From a virus: a stretch of DNA of 20,242 bases. The stretch is from IMG/VR virus record IMGVR_UViG_3300034198_001115, positions 1 to 20,242 of that record, one strand, 5' to 3'. This document shows positions 1 to 6,197 of the stretch, piece after piece. A program made the position numbers and the translations under genes. Within the stretch, counting starts at the first letter, position 1. Each line of letters starts with the position of its first letter. The notes beneath the pieces are model-generated. The model did not search any database, was not told the DNA's origin, and saw nothing but the letters and a program-made list of their open reading frames with translations.

Positions 1-471
1 ATCAATTGCCCACTGATACGTATTCTGCGCTTCTTTAATGAGGCGCTGCTGCCTCATCTCCCATTGATAAGCAATAATTCTATCTTCATTAATGTTATAA
101 TCAAAGTCTAAACTACTTTGTCTATTCTTAGTATCTTGATAGCGCGCATCTCGAATGACAAAGTTAAGATCCTTTGTTGGATCCGCGTATCTCTGACTAA
201 ATTCTTGAAATGAGAATGAGCGATGGCGAAGAATCTGCCGAGCAATATCTCGAGTTGTTGTAATCTCGAGACAGGCGCTTACCATTTCGAGTGGTGACCA
301 ATGCTTGTGTGTTACAAGATAGCGAATCAATTTCTCAGACGTAGCAGTATTCAACTGATTCGATGGATTAGAAACACGGGCACAGTACGCGATCTGATCT
401 TGTAGATTAGACACGCCCTGTGCTCTCATTTCTTCGCTAGGCTGCGAGATATTGATTAATTTTACATTCAT
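1..471 (-). CDS. thyX: Flavin-dependent thymidylate synthase ThyX, 3' end cut by window edge
   Basis: Makes dTMP from dUMP using FAD, NADPH and methylene-tetrahydrofolate, in the cytoplasm. The minus strand is open from an ATG at 471-469 to base 1 (157 codons) with no stop, so the C-terminal part lies outside the window. The diagnostic ThyX signature is plain: RHRSFSFQEFSQRY at about residues 82-95, matching the family pattern RHRxxSxxxxSxR that binds dUMP and FAD. Upstream, residues 55-63 read HKHWSPLEM, also typical of the family. A GGAG ribosome site (480-477) precedes the ATG. It follows the lysis genes after a gap of about 60 bases and is probably expressed apart from them, because it is a nucleotide-metabolism gene. 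T4 itself uses the unrelated ThyA-type enzyme. The identification is secure; the full length is unknown. Confidence 0.95.
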   Translation of the reverse strand, partial: MNVKLINISQPSEEMRAQGVSNLQDQIAYCARVSNPSNQLNTATSEKLIRYLVTHKHWSPLEMVSACLEITTTRDIARQILRHRSFSFQEFSQRYADPTKDLNFVIRDARYQDTKNRQSSLDFDYNINEDRIIAYQWEMRQQRLIKEAQNTYQWAID

Positions 472-500
472 AACAACTCCATACTGTAATCACTAATGTT

Positions 501-506
501 ATTATA
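501..506 (-). promoter_or_regulatory. Possible sigma-70-like -10 box ahead of thyX
   Basis: The minus strand reads TATAAT here, in the only gap upstream of thyX, about 30 bases before its ATG. The -35 region at 17-base spacing (TGTACT) is a poor match, and no MotA-type box was seen. It could be a weak early or middle promoter for thyX or chance in AT-rich sequence. Confidence 0.25.
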
Positions 507-532
507 TATCAGTACGAATGTTTAGTACATAG

Positions 533-856
533 CTATTTGATCAATTTTTGAAAAAATTCTAAATGCGCCATTAAGTAACCAATTACTATAGCGCCTCCAA
601 CAATCATCCATCTCCACCTCTCAAGAACGTTGACGCGCTCCTGAACATTATCCATACTTTTCTTTAGCGATTCATGCTGTTCTCTGTCAGCCTTAGCGAG
701 TTCATCGATTTTTTCATCGAGTTTATCCATGATCTCCCTATTACCCGTTGTAATACGAGAATGAAGGTCCTTAATGTCCTGCTTTACAGCAGCAACATCA
801 GTTTTAATACCTTCGACTTGCGCTTCCAATCTGGCTATCCTTTCTGCATCTAACAT
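533..856 (-). CDS. XhlA-like coiled-coil protein with C-terminal membrane anchor, putative lysis accessory
   Basis: Protein of 107 residues. Residues 1-78 are a charged amphipathic coiled coil. Residues 83-99 (WMIVGGAIVIGYLMAHLE region) form one membrane segment, followed by a short basic tail (QKLIK). This layout is that of the XhlA/haemolysin-like membrane proteins often found beside phage holins and spanins. The start is set at 856, not at an in-frame ATG at 895. The 856 ATG overlaps the spanin stop as TAATG and has a GGGAG site six bases upstream, whereas the 895 ATG has AGGA butted against it with no spacer. It is last in the lysis group after the embedded spanin pair, so a role in holin function or membrane disruption is likely but inferred. 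No enzymatic motif is visible. Confidence 0.75.
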   Translation of the reverse strand: MLDAERIARLEAQVEGIKTDVAAVKQDIKDLHSRITTGNREIMDKLDEKIDELAKADREQHESLKKSMDNVQERVNVLERWRWMIVGGAIVIGYLMAHLEFFQKLIK

Positions 857-1452
857 TATTTGCTCCCATACACCTTCTGCTGTTCTTTTATCCATTCCTG
901 TAACGCTTTTAGTTGTTCTGCGTTTTGGTGACAGATCGAGTAGTTTCCAGCGACTGTTTCGGTGATGGTAGAGAGTTTAGTTTCTGAGGTTCTTTCATCA
1001 GCGAGTCTGGAGGCGTCGGGAACCTCGTTACGACTGGCGCTGTCGTGGAGCACGACGAAAGCATTAGGAATATCACACTTAGCGTCAGACTCTTTAGTAA
1101 TGTATTGTGGTACTTCTTTAACGATGACATCGCCTTTCTCCTTTACAACCTTGATTTTTTCTACATACTTAGTGACAACCCTAGTGGTTACTTCCGCCGA
1201 AACAACTTCTTTTTTTGCAACTTCTAATTTTGCTTCTTCAACCTTCGCTTCCCATTCTTTTCTGGTTGATATGCTGCCTTCAAAATAAATGCCAAGTACA
1301 AGAAGTAAGGTAGCTACAAGTTGAATAGGTAGTTTATAATTTCCAATGATGGGGATTCCGCCAAGTATAATTGATGCGATTATACCAACTATTCCAACAA
1401 GAACACAGAGATGAAACACTAAATCTGGTAGCATACTTAATAGGAATGTCAT
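856..1452 (-). CDS. Rz: i-spanin (Rz-like) inner-membrane subunit with two N-terminal membrane segments
   Basis: Protein of 198 residues predicted to sit in the inner membrane and span the periplasm with its partner o-spanin to fuse inner and outer membranes at lysis. Hydrophobic segments lie at about residues 9-31 and 40-58. They are followed by a charged coiled-coil region (about 62-110) and a C-terminal domain with Cys pairs, ending in QEWIKEQQKV, as in Rz-like proteins of many marine phages. A separate lipoprotein gene lies wholly inside it in another frame, the classic Rz/Rz1 arrangement, which strongly supports the call. The start overlaps the preceding stop as ATGA (1452-1449). Oddity: classical Rz has one N-terminal anchor and this has two, so the periplasmic domain requires an N-out topology or the first segment has another role, perhaps holin-like. 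Confidence 0.8.
   Translation of the reverse strand: MTFLLSMLPDLVFHLCVLVGIVGIIASIILGGIPIIGNYKLPIQLVATLLLVLGIYFEGSISTRKEWEAKVEEAKLEVAKKEVVSAEVTTRVVTKYVEKIKVVKEKGDVIVKEVPQYITKESDAKCDIPNAFVVLHDSASRNEVPDASRLADERTSETKLSTITETVAGNYSICHQNAEQLKALQEWIKEQQKVYGSK
863..867 (-). promoter_or_regulatory. Ribosome binding site GGGAG for the XhlA-like gene
   Basis: GGGAG on the minus strand with a six-base spacer to the ATG at 856. It lies inside the end of the spanin gene and decides the start in favour of 856 over 895. Confidence 0.7.
909..1130 (-). CDS. Rz1: o-spanin (Rz1-like) outer-membrane lipoprotein, embedded out of frame inside Rz
   Basis: Protein of 73 residues: a basic N-terminus (SLKKYHNTLLK), a hydrophobic core (SLTLSVIFLML), then a lipobox LSSC with Cys at about residue 27. 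The mature part is short and Pro-rich (APVVTRFPTPPDSL), as expected for Rz1. Signal peptidase II processing and outer-membrane attachment are expected; it would pair with the i-spanin in the periplasm. The gene lies completely within the spanin gene in a different frame. A strong AAGGAG site seven bases before the ATG sits in the middle of the host gene, which a chance overlapping frame would rarely have. This marks it as a real gene despite the nested position. Confidence 0.88.
   Translation of the reverse strand: MSSLKKYHNTLLKSLTLSVIFLMLSSCSTTAPVVTRFPTPPDSLMKEPQKLNSLPSPKQSLETTRSVTKTQNN
1138..1143 (-). promoter_or_regulatory. Internal ribosome binding site AAGGAG for embedded Rz1
   Basis: AAGGAG on the minus strand with a seven-base spacer to the ATG at 1130, inside the Rz coding sequence. 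It is one of the strongest ribosome sites in the window and is the evidence that the nested lipoprotein is translated. Confidence 0.85.
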
Positions 1453-2204
1453 AGGTTTTCAACCTGAAGTTCAGGCGCTCCTTTTGATTTACGTTGTACT
1501 TTATGCCATTTACCACCACCGTGACGATTATAGCGAATCGCCTTCATTTCCTCTCCGGCTTTTAATACTAAGACTCCCTTTGGATTCTTCTTAGCATAGT
1601 GATATACTTCTTTCTGCTTAGGATCTGAGATGTCAAGATACTCAGACCACTTACTGAATTTTTTCTTGCCTTTAGCAAATCTACGTAAAACATCAGGAGC
1701 TACTTCAAAGGTGCCATATCGGCGACCTTTCTTTCCAACTCTAATTGCTGGTTGGTCTGTAGATACTGCTGCGCCCGTTACATTTGCTGGAGGTGCGCCT
1801 TCGCCGTCTTCTGAAATCAGAGTTAGGAATTCTTCTATCGCTAGTTCTTCTTCAACTAGCGTTAGGTTGTGCTCGGTTATCTTATTAAGAACCTCGTTGA
1901 ATCTAATCTCGAGTTCTCTTTCACTCATTCTATTGTCTTCTTTAATCAAGTACAGCGCGGCTACCATAGAACCAATCACTGACTTACCTCCCGGAACCTT
2001 AGCCAGGAGTCTCTTGAGGTTAAACACCATTCTATCTAGATAAGTATATGATTCCTTCTGTTCGAAGGATTGATCCTTAACCTTAACTAATAGGACGCCT
2101 TCCTTGTCAATAACACCGAGCTTAAATGCTTGTGTCTTCTCAAAGGGAGTAACGAGCATATATAAAACTCTTAGAGCCATGAAGTTATCAAACTGAGTTG
2201 ACAT
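1449..2204 (-). CDS. Conserved T4-like-phage protein of unknown function
   Basis: Protein of 251 residues. The N-terminal half (about 1-130) is predicted helical and contains VPGGKSVIGSMVAALYLI at about residues 70-87, a segment I recall as conserved among T4-like marine phages. An acidic stretch and a Pro/Ala/Thr linker (about 135-155) follow. The C-terminal part is basic (KKGRRYGTFEVAPDV; KKKFSKWSEYL; NRHGGGKWHKVQRKSKG), which may favour nucleic-acid or virion contact. No catalytic motif is visible. It starts with AAGGA upstream and TAATG coupling to the gene before it, and overlaps the spanin by ATGA, so it is co-translated with the lysis module. It could be a virion or assembly protein; no function is assigned. 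Confidence 0.8.
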   Translation of the reverse strand: MSTQFDNFMALRVLYMLVTPFEKTQAFKLGVIDKEGVLLVKVKDQSFEQKESYTYLDRMVFNLKRLLAKVPGGKSVIGSMVAALYLIKEDNRMSERELEIRFNEVLNKITEHNLTLVEEELAIEEFLTLISEDGEGAPPANVTGAAVSTDQPAIRVGKKGRRYGTFEVAPDVLRRFAKGKKKFSKWSEYLDISDPKQKEVYHYAKKNPKGVLVLKAGEEMKAIRYNRHGGGKWHKVQRKSKGAPELQVENL

Positions 2205-2581
2205 TAAAGATTCCTTAGTGCATTTATGAGAGTCTGATCTAGAGGTATATCGGTAATTCTTAATGAATATTCTGGAATATATTCTGGCATTCTATTCAAA
2301 AATATTAATACTGTTATAAGGTAACTCCATTGATCGGGATCTATCTTATGAAAGAGCATCTTAGTAGCCGCACTTCCAAATAGGTTGTACAATATAACGA
2401 TATGGTTTACTATAAGACGTTCTCTTAGCTCACCTGATAATTTATATCTCGTGAAAAGCTTCTTTAGATAAAGAAACCTTTTCAAATCATCTTCAAACTC
2501 TTCTATGGTGTGACACTGTTGATTTTCATAGTGTCTCATCGCGAAGGGAATGAATGTATCTTCAGTCAATTTTTCATGCAT
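2204..2581 (-). CDS. Conserved small T4-like-phage protein of unknown function
   Basis: Protein of 125 residues, helical and hydrophobic-rich without a clear membrane segment. Motifs such as FEDDLKRFLYLKKLFTRY (about residues 29-46), RLIVNHIVILYNLFG and the C-terminal LDQTLINALRNL are ones I recall from a small family found next to the preceding gene type in T4-like marine phages. The start at 2581 fits the family N-terminus (DTFIPFAMRHY), but no clear ribosome site precedes it: the bases just upstream are the U-tract and 3' arm of a terminator hairpin, and the only GGAGG lies inside the hairpin's 5' arm. Translation may therefore be weak or need read-through transcripts. It ends in TAATG overlap with the next gene. 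Confidence 0.8.
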   Translation of the reverse strand: MHEKLTEDTFIPFAMRHYENQQCHTIEEFEDDLKRFLYLKKLFTRYKLSGELRERLIVNHIVILYNLFGSAATKMLFHKIDPDQWSYLITVLIFLNRMPEYIPEYSLRITDIPLDQTLINALRNL

Positions 2582-2585
2582 AGTG

Positions 2586-2614
2586 AAAAACGGAGGACTT
2601 AGACTGTCCTCCGT
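2586..2614 (-). terminator. Intrinsic terminator after the Ig-domain virion gene
   Basis: Perfect 9-bp stem (2614-2606 pairing with 2598-2590: ACGGAGGAC / GTCCTCCGT), seven-base loop, then a run of T on the minus strand (2590-2586). It lies 11 bases past the stop of the gene at 2626 and five bases before the next ATG. Confidence 0.85.
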
Positions 2615-2625
2615 ATCATGGTTAA

Positions 2626-3504
2626 TTAAGATGCGGTTACTGTTAGTGCAGCAGAAGCTGTAACGCCGGTAGAATCGCCGACCTTGATCTCAACACGATA
2701 TAGATCTCCATTATCATCGGCAACCGTTAGTACACCGGTCGTGTATGACAAGCCACTTGCGCCGGCTATATTATACCATGTGCTACCGCTATTATCGGAC
2801 TTCTGCCATTGGAATGACATATCATTTGTTGACATATTCGATGTTACTGTGATAGAGAATGTTGCTCTATTACCTGCAACTACTGATTGATTGCTAGGAT
2901 CAGTATTAGAGAATGTAGCATCGGCTGCAATAGCATCGTCGGATGCATCACCAGATACGCTTGGATTCACGCGCATTGCAACTAAACATTCTGCTTTGTG
3001 ACGTGTTCTACTTTGTGCATCGGTGTATGTACGGTATGACCACCATCCTGCATTAACAAGACCGCGTGCTTTATTTGCCGTAACCATTGCTTCAAACTCA
3101 TCAACGAATATAATAGTGTGGCCGTTATTAACGTGATCGCCGTATGCGTTAGCTTCACCAGTACGTTGTAGCGAGTAAAAACCATCAGGAACGCCGCTTA
3201 AATTAACGCGTCCAGTTGTTACGCCAGGAGCAGCAATTGCATGGGCATATGTGTCATACAACGATATAAGTGCCGTACCAACAACGCGAACGTAGTATAG
3301 ATTACCACTAGTTAAGCCTCCGATTGGATCAGAGTCTGTTCCTACTACATACTTAACCTGATCCCCGGTTGAGAAACCAGTATTAGATTCTATTAAATTG
3401 ATAGTATCCGCAGATACGTTTACCTTCGTATCATTAAAGTATGCCTTACGAGTAATCCACTTAGGTTTACCAACAAGATTGTCTGTTTTTCCCCATAGTG
3501 CCAT
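2626..3504 (-). CDS. Virion structural protein with C-terminal Ig-like domain
   Basis: Protein of 292 residues. The start MALWGKTD is a form I recall from structural proteins of T4-like cyanophages and relatives. A beta-rich segment follows (about 30-110: STGDQVKYV; LTSGNLYYVRVV; a GVPDGFYSL end), then a middle domain (about 115-195: GHTIIFVDEFEAMV; AGWWSYRTYTD; AECLVAMRV). Residues about 198-292 form an Ig-like domain: core Trp in MSFQWQKSDNSG and the DNGDLYRVEI strand, ending ALTVTAS. Ig-like domains on phage particles commonly mediate weak surface or carbohydrate binding, so a capsid or tail decoration protein is likely. An AAGGAG site precedes the ATG. A terminator follows directly, so it closes its transcription unit. 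Confidence 0.75.
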   Translation of the reverse strand: MALWGKTDNLVGKPKWITRKAYFNDTKVNVSADTINLIESNTGFSTGDQVKYVVGTDSDPIGGLTSGNLYYVRVVGTALISLYDTYAHAIAAPGVTTGRVNLSGVPDGFYSLQRTGEANAYGDHVNNGHTIIFVDEFEAMVTANKARGLVNAGWWSYRTYTDAQSRTRHKAECLVAMRVNPSVSGDASDDAIAADATFSNTDPSNQSVVAGNRATFSITVTSNMSTNDMSFQWQKSDNSGSTWYNIAGASGLSYTTGVLTVADDNGDLYRVEIKVGDSTGVTASAALTVTAS

Positions 3505-3519
3505 TTTTATTTCTCCTTG

Positions 3520-3762
3520 TTAAACTGCAGTTGCTTTACCAACCCAGTCAAAAGCGCACTGATGGTCTTCATGATTTAACCAATCAGCAAATTTTGTTGC
3601 TTGTTCATCGGCTTCTGCCTTTGTTGCAAAATTTGCTGGACTTGGAAATTGAGTTGCTCGTTGCGTTGTTTCTTCTTCTGGGTTAGGAATAAACTCAGGA
3701 GCAATATTGCTTACAGTTAAGTTTTTCTTTTCAGAAGTTGCTTCGATTTTATATTGAGCCAT
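3520..3762 (-). CDS. Small hypothetical protein
   Basis: Protein of 80 residues with no family I recognise. It begins MAQYKIEATSEKKNL and is soluble and mixed alpha/beta in look. The second half (FATKAEADEQATKFADWLN) is a likely amphipathic helix, ending in FDWVGKATAV. An AAAGGAT site lies upstream. It sits between the repeat fibre and the Ig-domain virion protein with gaps of only 15-16 bases, so it is in the same late operon and may be a small virion or fibre accessory protein. This is context only. Confidence 0.65.
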   Translation of the reverse strand: MAQYKIEATSEKKNLTVSNIAPEFIPNPEEETTQRATQFPSPANFATKAEADEQATKFADWLNHEDHQCAFDWVGKATAV

Positions 3763-3778
3763 TTTGGTTATCCTTTAA

Positions 3779-4852
3779 TTAAGCTGTTATTGCGATCATT
3801 TCGCCAGTAGTCGGGTTCCATGCTACTTGATAAAAACCAGATGGAATAGAACCACCAGTAACCTGACGCAAAGATTGAATAACCGTAGTTCCAGCACCCG
3901 CACTTTGTAATGCAGAACCAGAAGAGTTGATTACGATACTATTGTCATGTTGGCTTGTGTCACCAGCCATGTTACCAATAGCGATAGCATTAGTGCCTTG
4001 AGATGTCATACCAGCATGACGACCGATAGCAACTGCGTAGCCTTCTTGCTGATATCGTCCAGCTAGCGCGCCGATAGCAACTGATTGTTGACCTTGAGAT
4101 GTTTCACCAGCCCAACGACCGATAGCGATAGCACGGAAGCTTTGTTCGTAATTAGCAGCTTCTTCACCAATTGCAACCGCTGCCCAACCTTGAGTTTCTT
4201 CACCAGCATAAGCACCGATTGCAACAGAGTGTTGCCCTTGGCTAGTTTGACCAGCATAAGTACCAATAGCAACTGATCGACTTTCTTGATCTGTTTGGCC
4301 AGCACGATGTCCAATAGCAACCGTTTGATTACTTTGTCCATCATTACCAGCTGAACGACCAATAGCGATAGCGCCCCAGTACTGATCAGTTTCGCCAGCC
4401 TGTGCACCGATAGCTATACCATGATAGCGTTGATTGCTATTGCCAGAATAACGACCGATAGCGATAGTTTCTTCTTGTTGGTCTGCATAACCAGCACGAC
4501 GACCGATAGCGATAGCGTTCCAATCCTGATTCGTTTCACCTGCTGAACGACCAATAGCGATAGCCATACTACCTTGGTTGTCATGCCCAGCATCTTTACC
4601 TATAGCAATGACATTAACACCGCCAGATATCTCACCAGCACCAATACCTAAAGTGATAGATCCACCGTATGCTGCTGGAACAGCATCACCACCACCAGAG
4701 CCAACAATAGAACCACCTGCAGTTGTTCCATCTGATAAACGCAGCACGCCATCCGTTGCATCATAGAATAGTTCGCCGGGTACTCCAACATATCCGGTGG
4801 CATCTGTGCCACCCATCTTATCTACGAAAATTTTATTTGTTATATTTGACAT
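3779..4852 (-). CDS. Beta-roll fibre/adhesin-like protein with AIGxxAG repeats
   Basis: Protein of 357 residues. Residues 1-50 resemble the N-terminal module of many phage fibre proteins (GELFYDATDGVLRLSDGTT). A Gly linker follows (51-56). From residue 81 to 304 there are fourteen consecutive 16-residue repeats with consensus (A/S)(I/V)AIGxxAGxxxQxxx, preceded and followed by one degenerate unit. The C-terminal cap is about 315-357 (VIQSLRQVTGG; GFYQVAWNPTTGEMIAI). The repeat looks like the AIGxxA head repeats of YadA-type trimeric adhesins, so a trimeric left-handed beta-roll is expected. There is no signal peptide or membrane anchor, so it is not an autotransporter; a receptor-binding or virion-surface fibre is most likely. 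It shares its operon with the Ig-domain protein. The GGGAG-containing leader supports the start. Confidence 0.82.
   Translation of the reverse strand: MSNITNKIFVDKMGGTDATGYVGVPGELFYDATDGVLRLSDGTTAGGSIVGSGGGDAVPAAYGGSITLGIGAGEISGGVNVIAIGKDAGHDNQGSMAIAIGRSAGETNQDWNAIAIGRRAGYADQQEETIAIGRYSGNSNQRYHGIAIGAQAGETDQYWGAIAIGRSAGNDGQSNQTVAIGHRAGQTDQESRSVAIGTYAGQTSQGQHSVAIGAYAGEETQGWAAVAIGEEAANYEQSFRAIAIGRWAGETSQGQQSVAIGALAGRYQQEGYAVAIGRHAGMTSQGTNAIAIGNMAGDTSQHDNSIVINSSGSALQSAGAGTTVIQSLRQVTGGSIPSGFYQVAWNPTTGEMIAITA
3941..4612 (-). repeat. Fourteen tandem 48-bp units encoding a 16-residue repeat
   Basis: In-frame repeats coding (A/S)(I/V)AIGxxAGxxxQxxx. All units keep the 16-residue length with no indels. 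They are diverged at DNA level, most conserved over the AIG-x-x-AG part, and vary at the last three residues (DWN, QEE, RYH, YWG and others). The constant frame plus variable tips suggests old expansion with selection on the exposed turn. Confidence 0.9.
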
Positions 4853-4869
4853 TTACTTAATCTCCCTGA

Positions 4870-6141
4870 TTACTTGTTCGAATTTGGTAAGTTTAGCGAA
4901 TGGAATGCAAGACCACCATATGACTTACCTGCGGCACCTGATTGGCGTGCACCTGACTTGCTACCCATTGGACGACCTCGGCCGCGTTTTTCTCCGGTTG
5001 GTTCAGCCTTTTTCTTTGGCTTGTCTTCATCATCTTCGTCATCGCCTTGATAAGACGTTCCATAAGTTCCCTTATGGACATACCGGCCATTCTTATATTC
5101 CATTTCGTTAATATATTCAATGAACTCACGATATGTAATCTTAGCCTCTTCTTTCATATGACCTGCTTTCTTAGCTGCATTTAAAACATCGGTGCGATCT
5201 TTATACGATCCATTAAAAGTGTCTTTAGTCAAGTGGGGTTTGTATAGATTATGATGTTCTGGTTTGATGTGCTTCAATAGAGCTGCACCGGCAGGATGCA
5301 TAGTATCATTAATATTAGCCTCTTTCATATCTTGTTTTGGAGGAGCCATTTTCTTTTTGATTTCGCCGGTGCCGGGTACTTCGTGATCTCCCTTTTCAAC
5401 GCCACTCTTATATACATTCTTACCTGTACTTGGGCTAACATAATAATCGCCTTTAGCATCTCGACCCGTACTCTTTACTTTGTACTTTTCGCCGCCCTCT
5501 TGAATACTTTCGACTTCTTCACCCATTCTTCTTTTTTTAACATCAGATAAAGGACTTTGTTGTATTCTTTTTCTCGATTTTTTAAGAGCATCTGAATATG
5601 CTTTATTTGTTTCTTTAGTAGATCTATTATCGCTACCGACCTGTAGTCTATTTGCTTGATCGTTATGCGCCTTTGCCGCTACAGCATTGCCTCTTTCAAA
5701 AGAATTTTGTCTTTTAGCTCTTGCAACCGCTGCTGCTCTAGCTGCTAGGTTAGAAGAAATCTCGTCGAGTCCTTCAACTTCTTCGTTGCGCTGCTTAGCA
5801 TAGTAAGCTGCAAGGGCTTGCTTCTTACGTTGTTCTTTAGACTTACCAGCAAACTTTGGATTATCACTATGCACAAAGTCATGGATCCAATCACCGGCAC
5901 TAGAGTCTTTACTGAGTACTTCATCAATCTGCTGTTCAGTCATTTGCTCGATGTCTTCTTTACGAAGCATCTTAAAGTCTTGAGCATCTAACTTACCATT
6001 TTTATTCTTATCAAGCTTGTGTTGATTGCCTTTTAGCTCTTCTTCCATATCACAACCGCACTTAGACATAGGTTTGTGACACTCAGGACACTTGGCTTCT
6101 TCATATAATCTTTTTTGCCAATCTCTGAAATTAATAGTCAT
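4870..6141 (-). CDS. Mosaic virion-type protein: Zn-ribbon, EF-hand, phage modules and AT-hook
   Basis: Protein of 423 residues made of small modules. The N-terminus MTINFRDWQKRLYEE resembles a capsid-targeting peptide ending in an (L)xE site. Residues 18-30 hold CPEC...CGC, a possible Zn-binding knuckle. Residues 44-55 (DKNKNGKLDAQD) are a canonical EF-hand Ca2+ loop. Residues 84-120 (DWIHDFVHSDNPKF... then ALAAYYAKQ) are a module I recall from marine T4-like phage proteins. Basic helices follow (130-205), then a second targeting-like stretch (ITYREFIEYINE, 335-346), an acidic linker, an AT-hook (KRGRGRPMG, 385-393) and the ending YGGLAFHSLNLPNSNK. The AT-hook should bind the minor groove of AT-rich DNA. 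An internal, DNA-associated capsid protein is the best guess. An AAGGA site precedes the ATG. Confidence 0.72.
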   Translation of the reverse strand: MTINFRDWQKRLYEEAKCPECHKPMSKCGCDMEEELKGNQHKLDKNKNGKLDAQDFKMLRKEDIEQMTEQQIDEVLSKDSSAGDWIHDFVHSDNPKFAGKSKEQRKKQALAAYYAKQRNEEVEGLDEISSNLAARAAAVARAKRQNSFERGNAVAAKAHNDQANRLQVGSDNRSTKETNKAYSDALKKSRKRIQQSPLSDVKKRRMGEEVESIQEGGEKYKVKSTGRDAKGDYYVSPSTGKNVYKSGVEKGDHEVPGTGEIKKKMAPPKQDMKEANINDTMHPAGAALLKHIKPEHHNLYKPHLTKDTFNGSYKDRTDVLNAAKKAGHMKEEAKITYREFIEYINEMEYKNGRYVHKGTYGTSYQGDDEDDEDKPKKKAEPTGEKRGRGRPMGSKSGARQSGAAGKSYGGLAFHSLNLPNSNK

Positions 6142-6197
6142 GTTTATTCCTTGCTTTAAGTTTCTTGTGCCGTTGTTATTGTTTAAAAGAATTCATC

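Noticed and set aside
857-895. Longer XhlA-like protein from the ATG at 895
   Set aside because: AGGA touches the ATG with no spacer; 856 has GGGAG at six bases and TAATG coupling.
774-1288. Plus-strand open frames opposite the lysis genes
   Set aside because: All supported genes are on the minus strand; these products are low-complexity Ser/Thr/Phe-rich shadows.
4063-4407. Open frame of 114 codons inside the AIGxxAG repeats
   Set aside because: A by-product of the repeated sequence in another frame; Lys/Leu-rich low-complexity product and no ribosome site recognised.
3779-4852. YadA-type autotransporter adhesin of bacterial origin
   Set aside because: No signal peptide or C-terminal membrane anchor; phage-fibre N-terminus and phage late-gene context.
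6142-6197. Terminator or promoter between the Dps-like gene and the AT-hook mosaic
   Set aside because: No convincing hairpin with T-run or TATAAATA box; only an AAGGA ribosome site was found.
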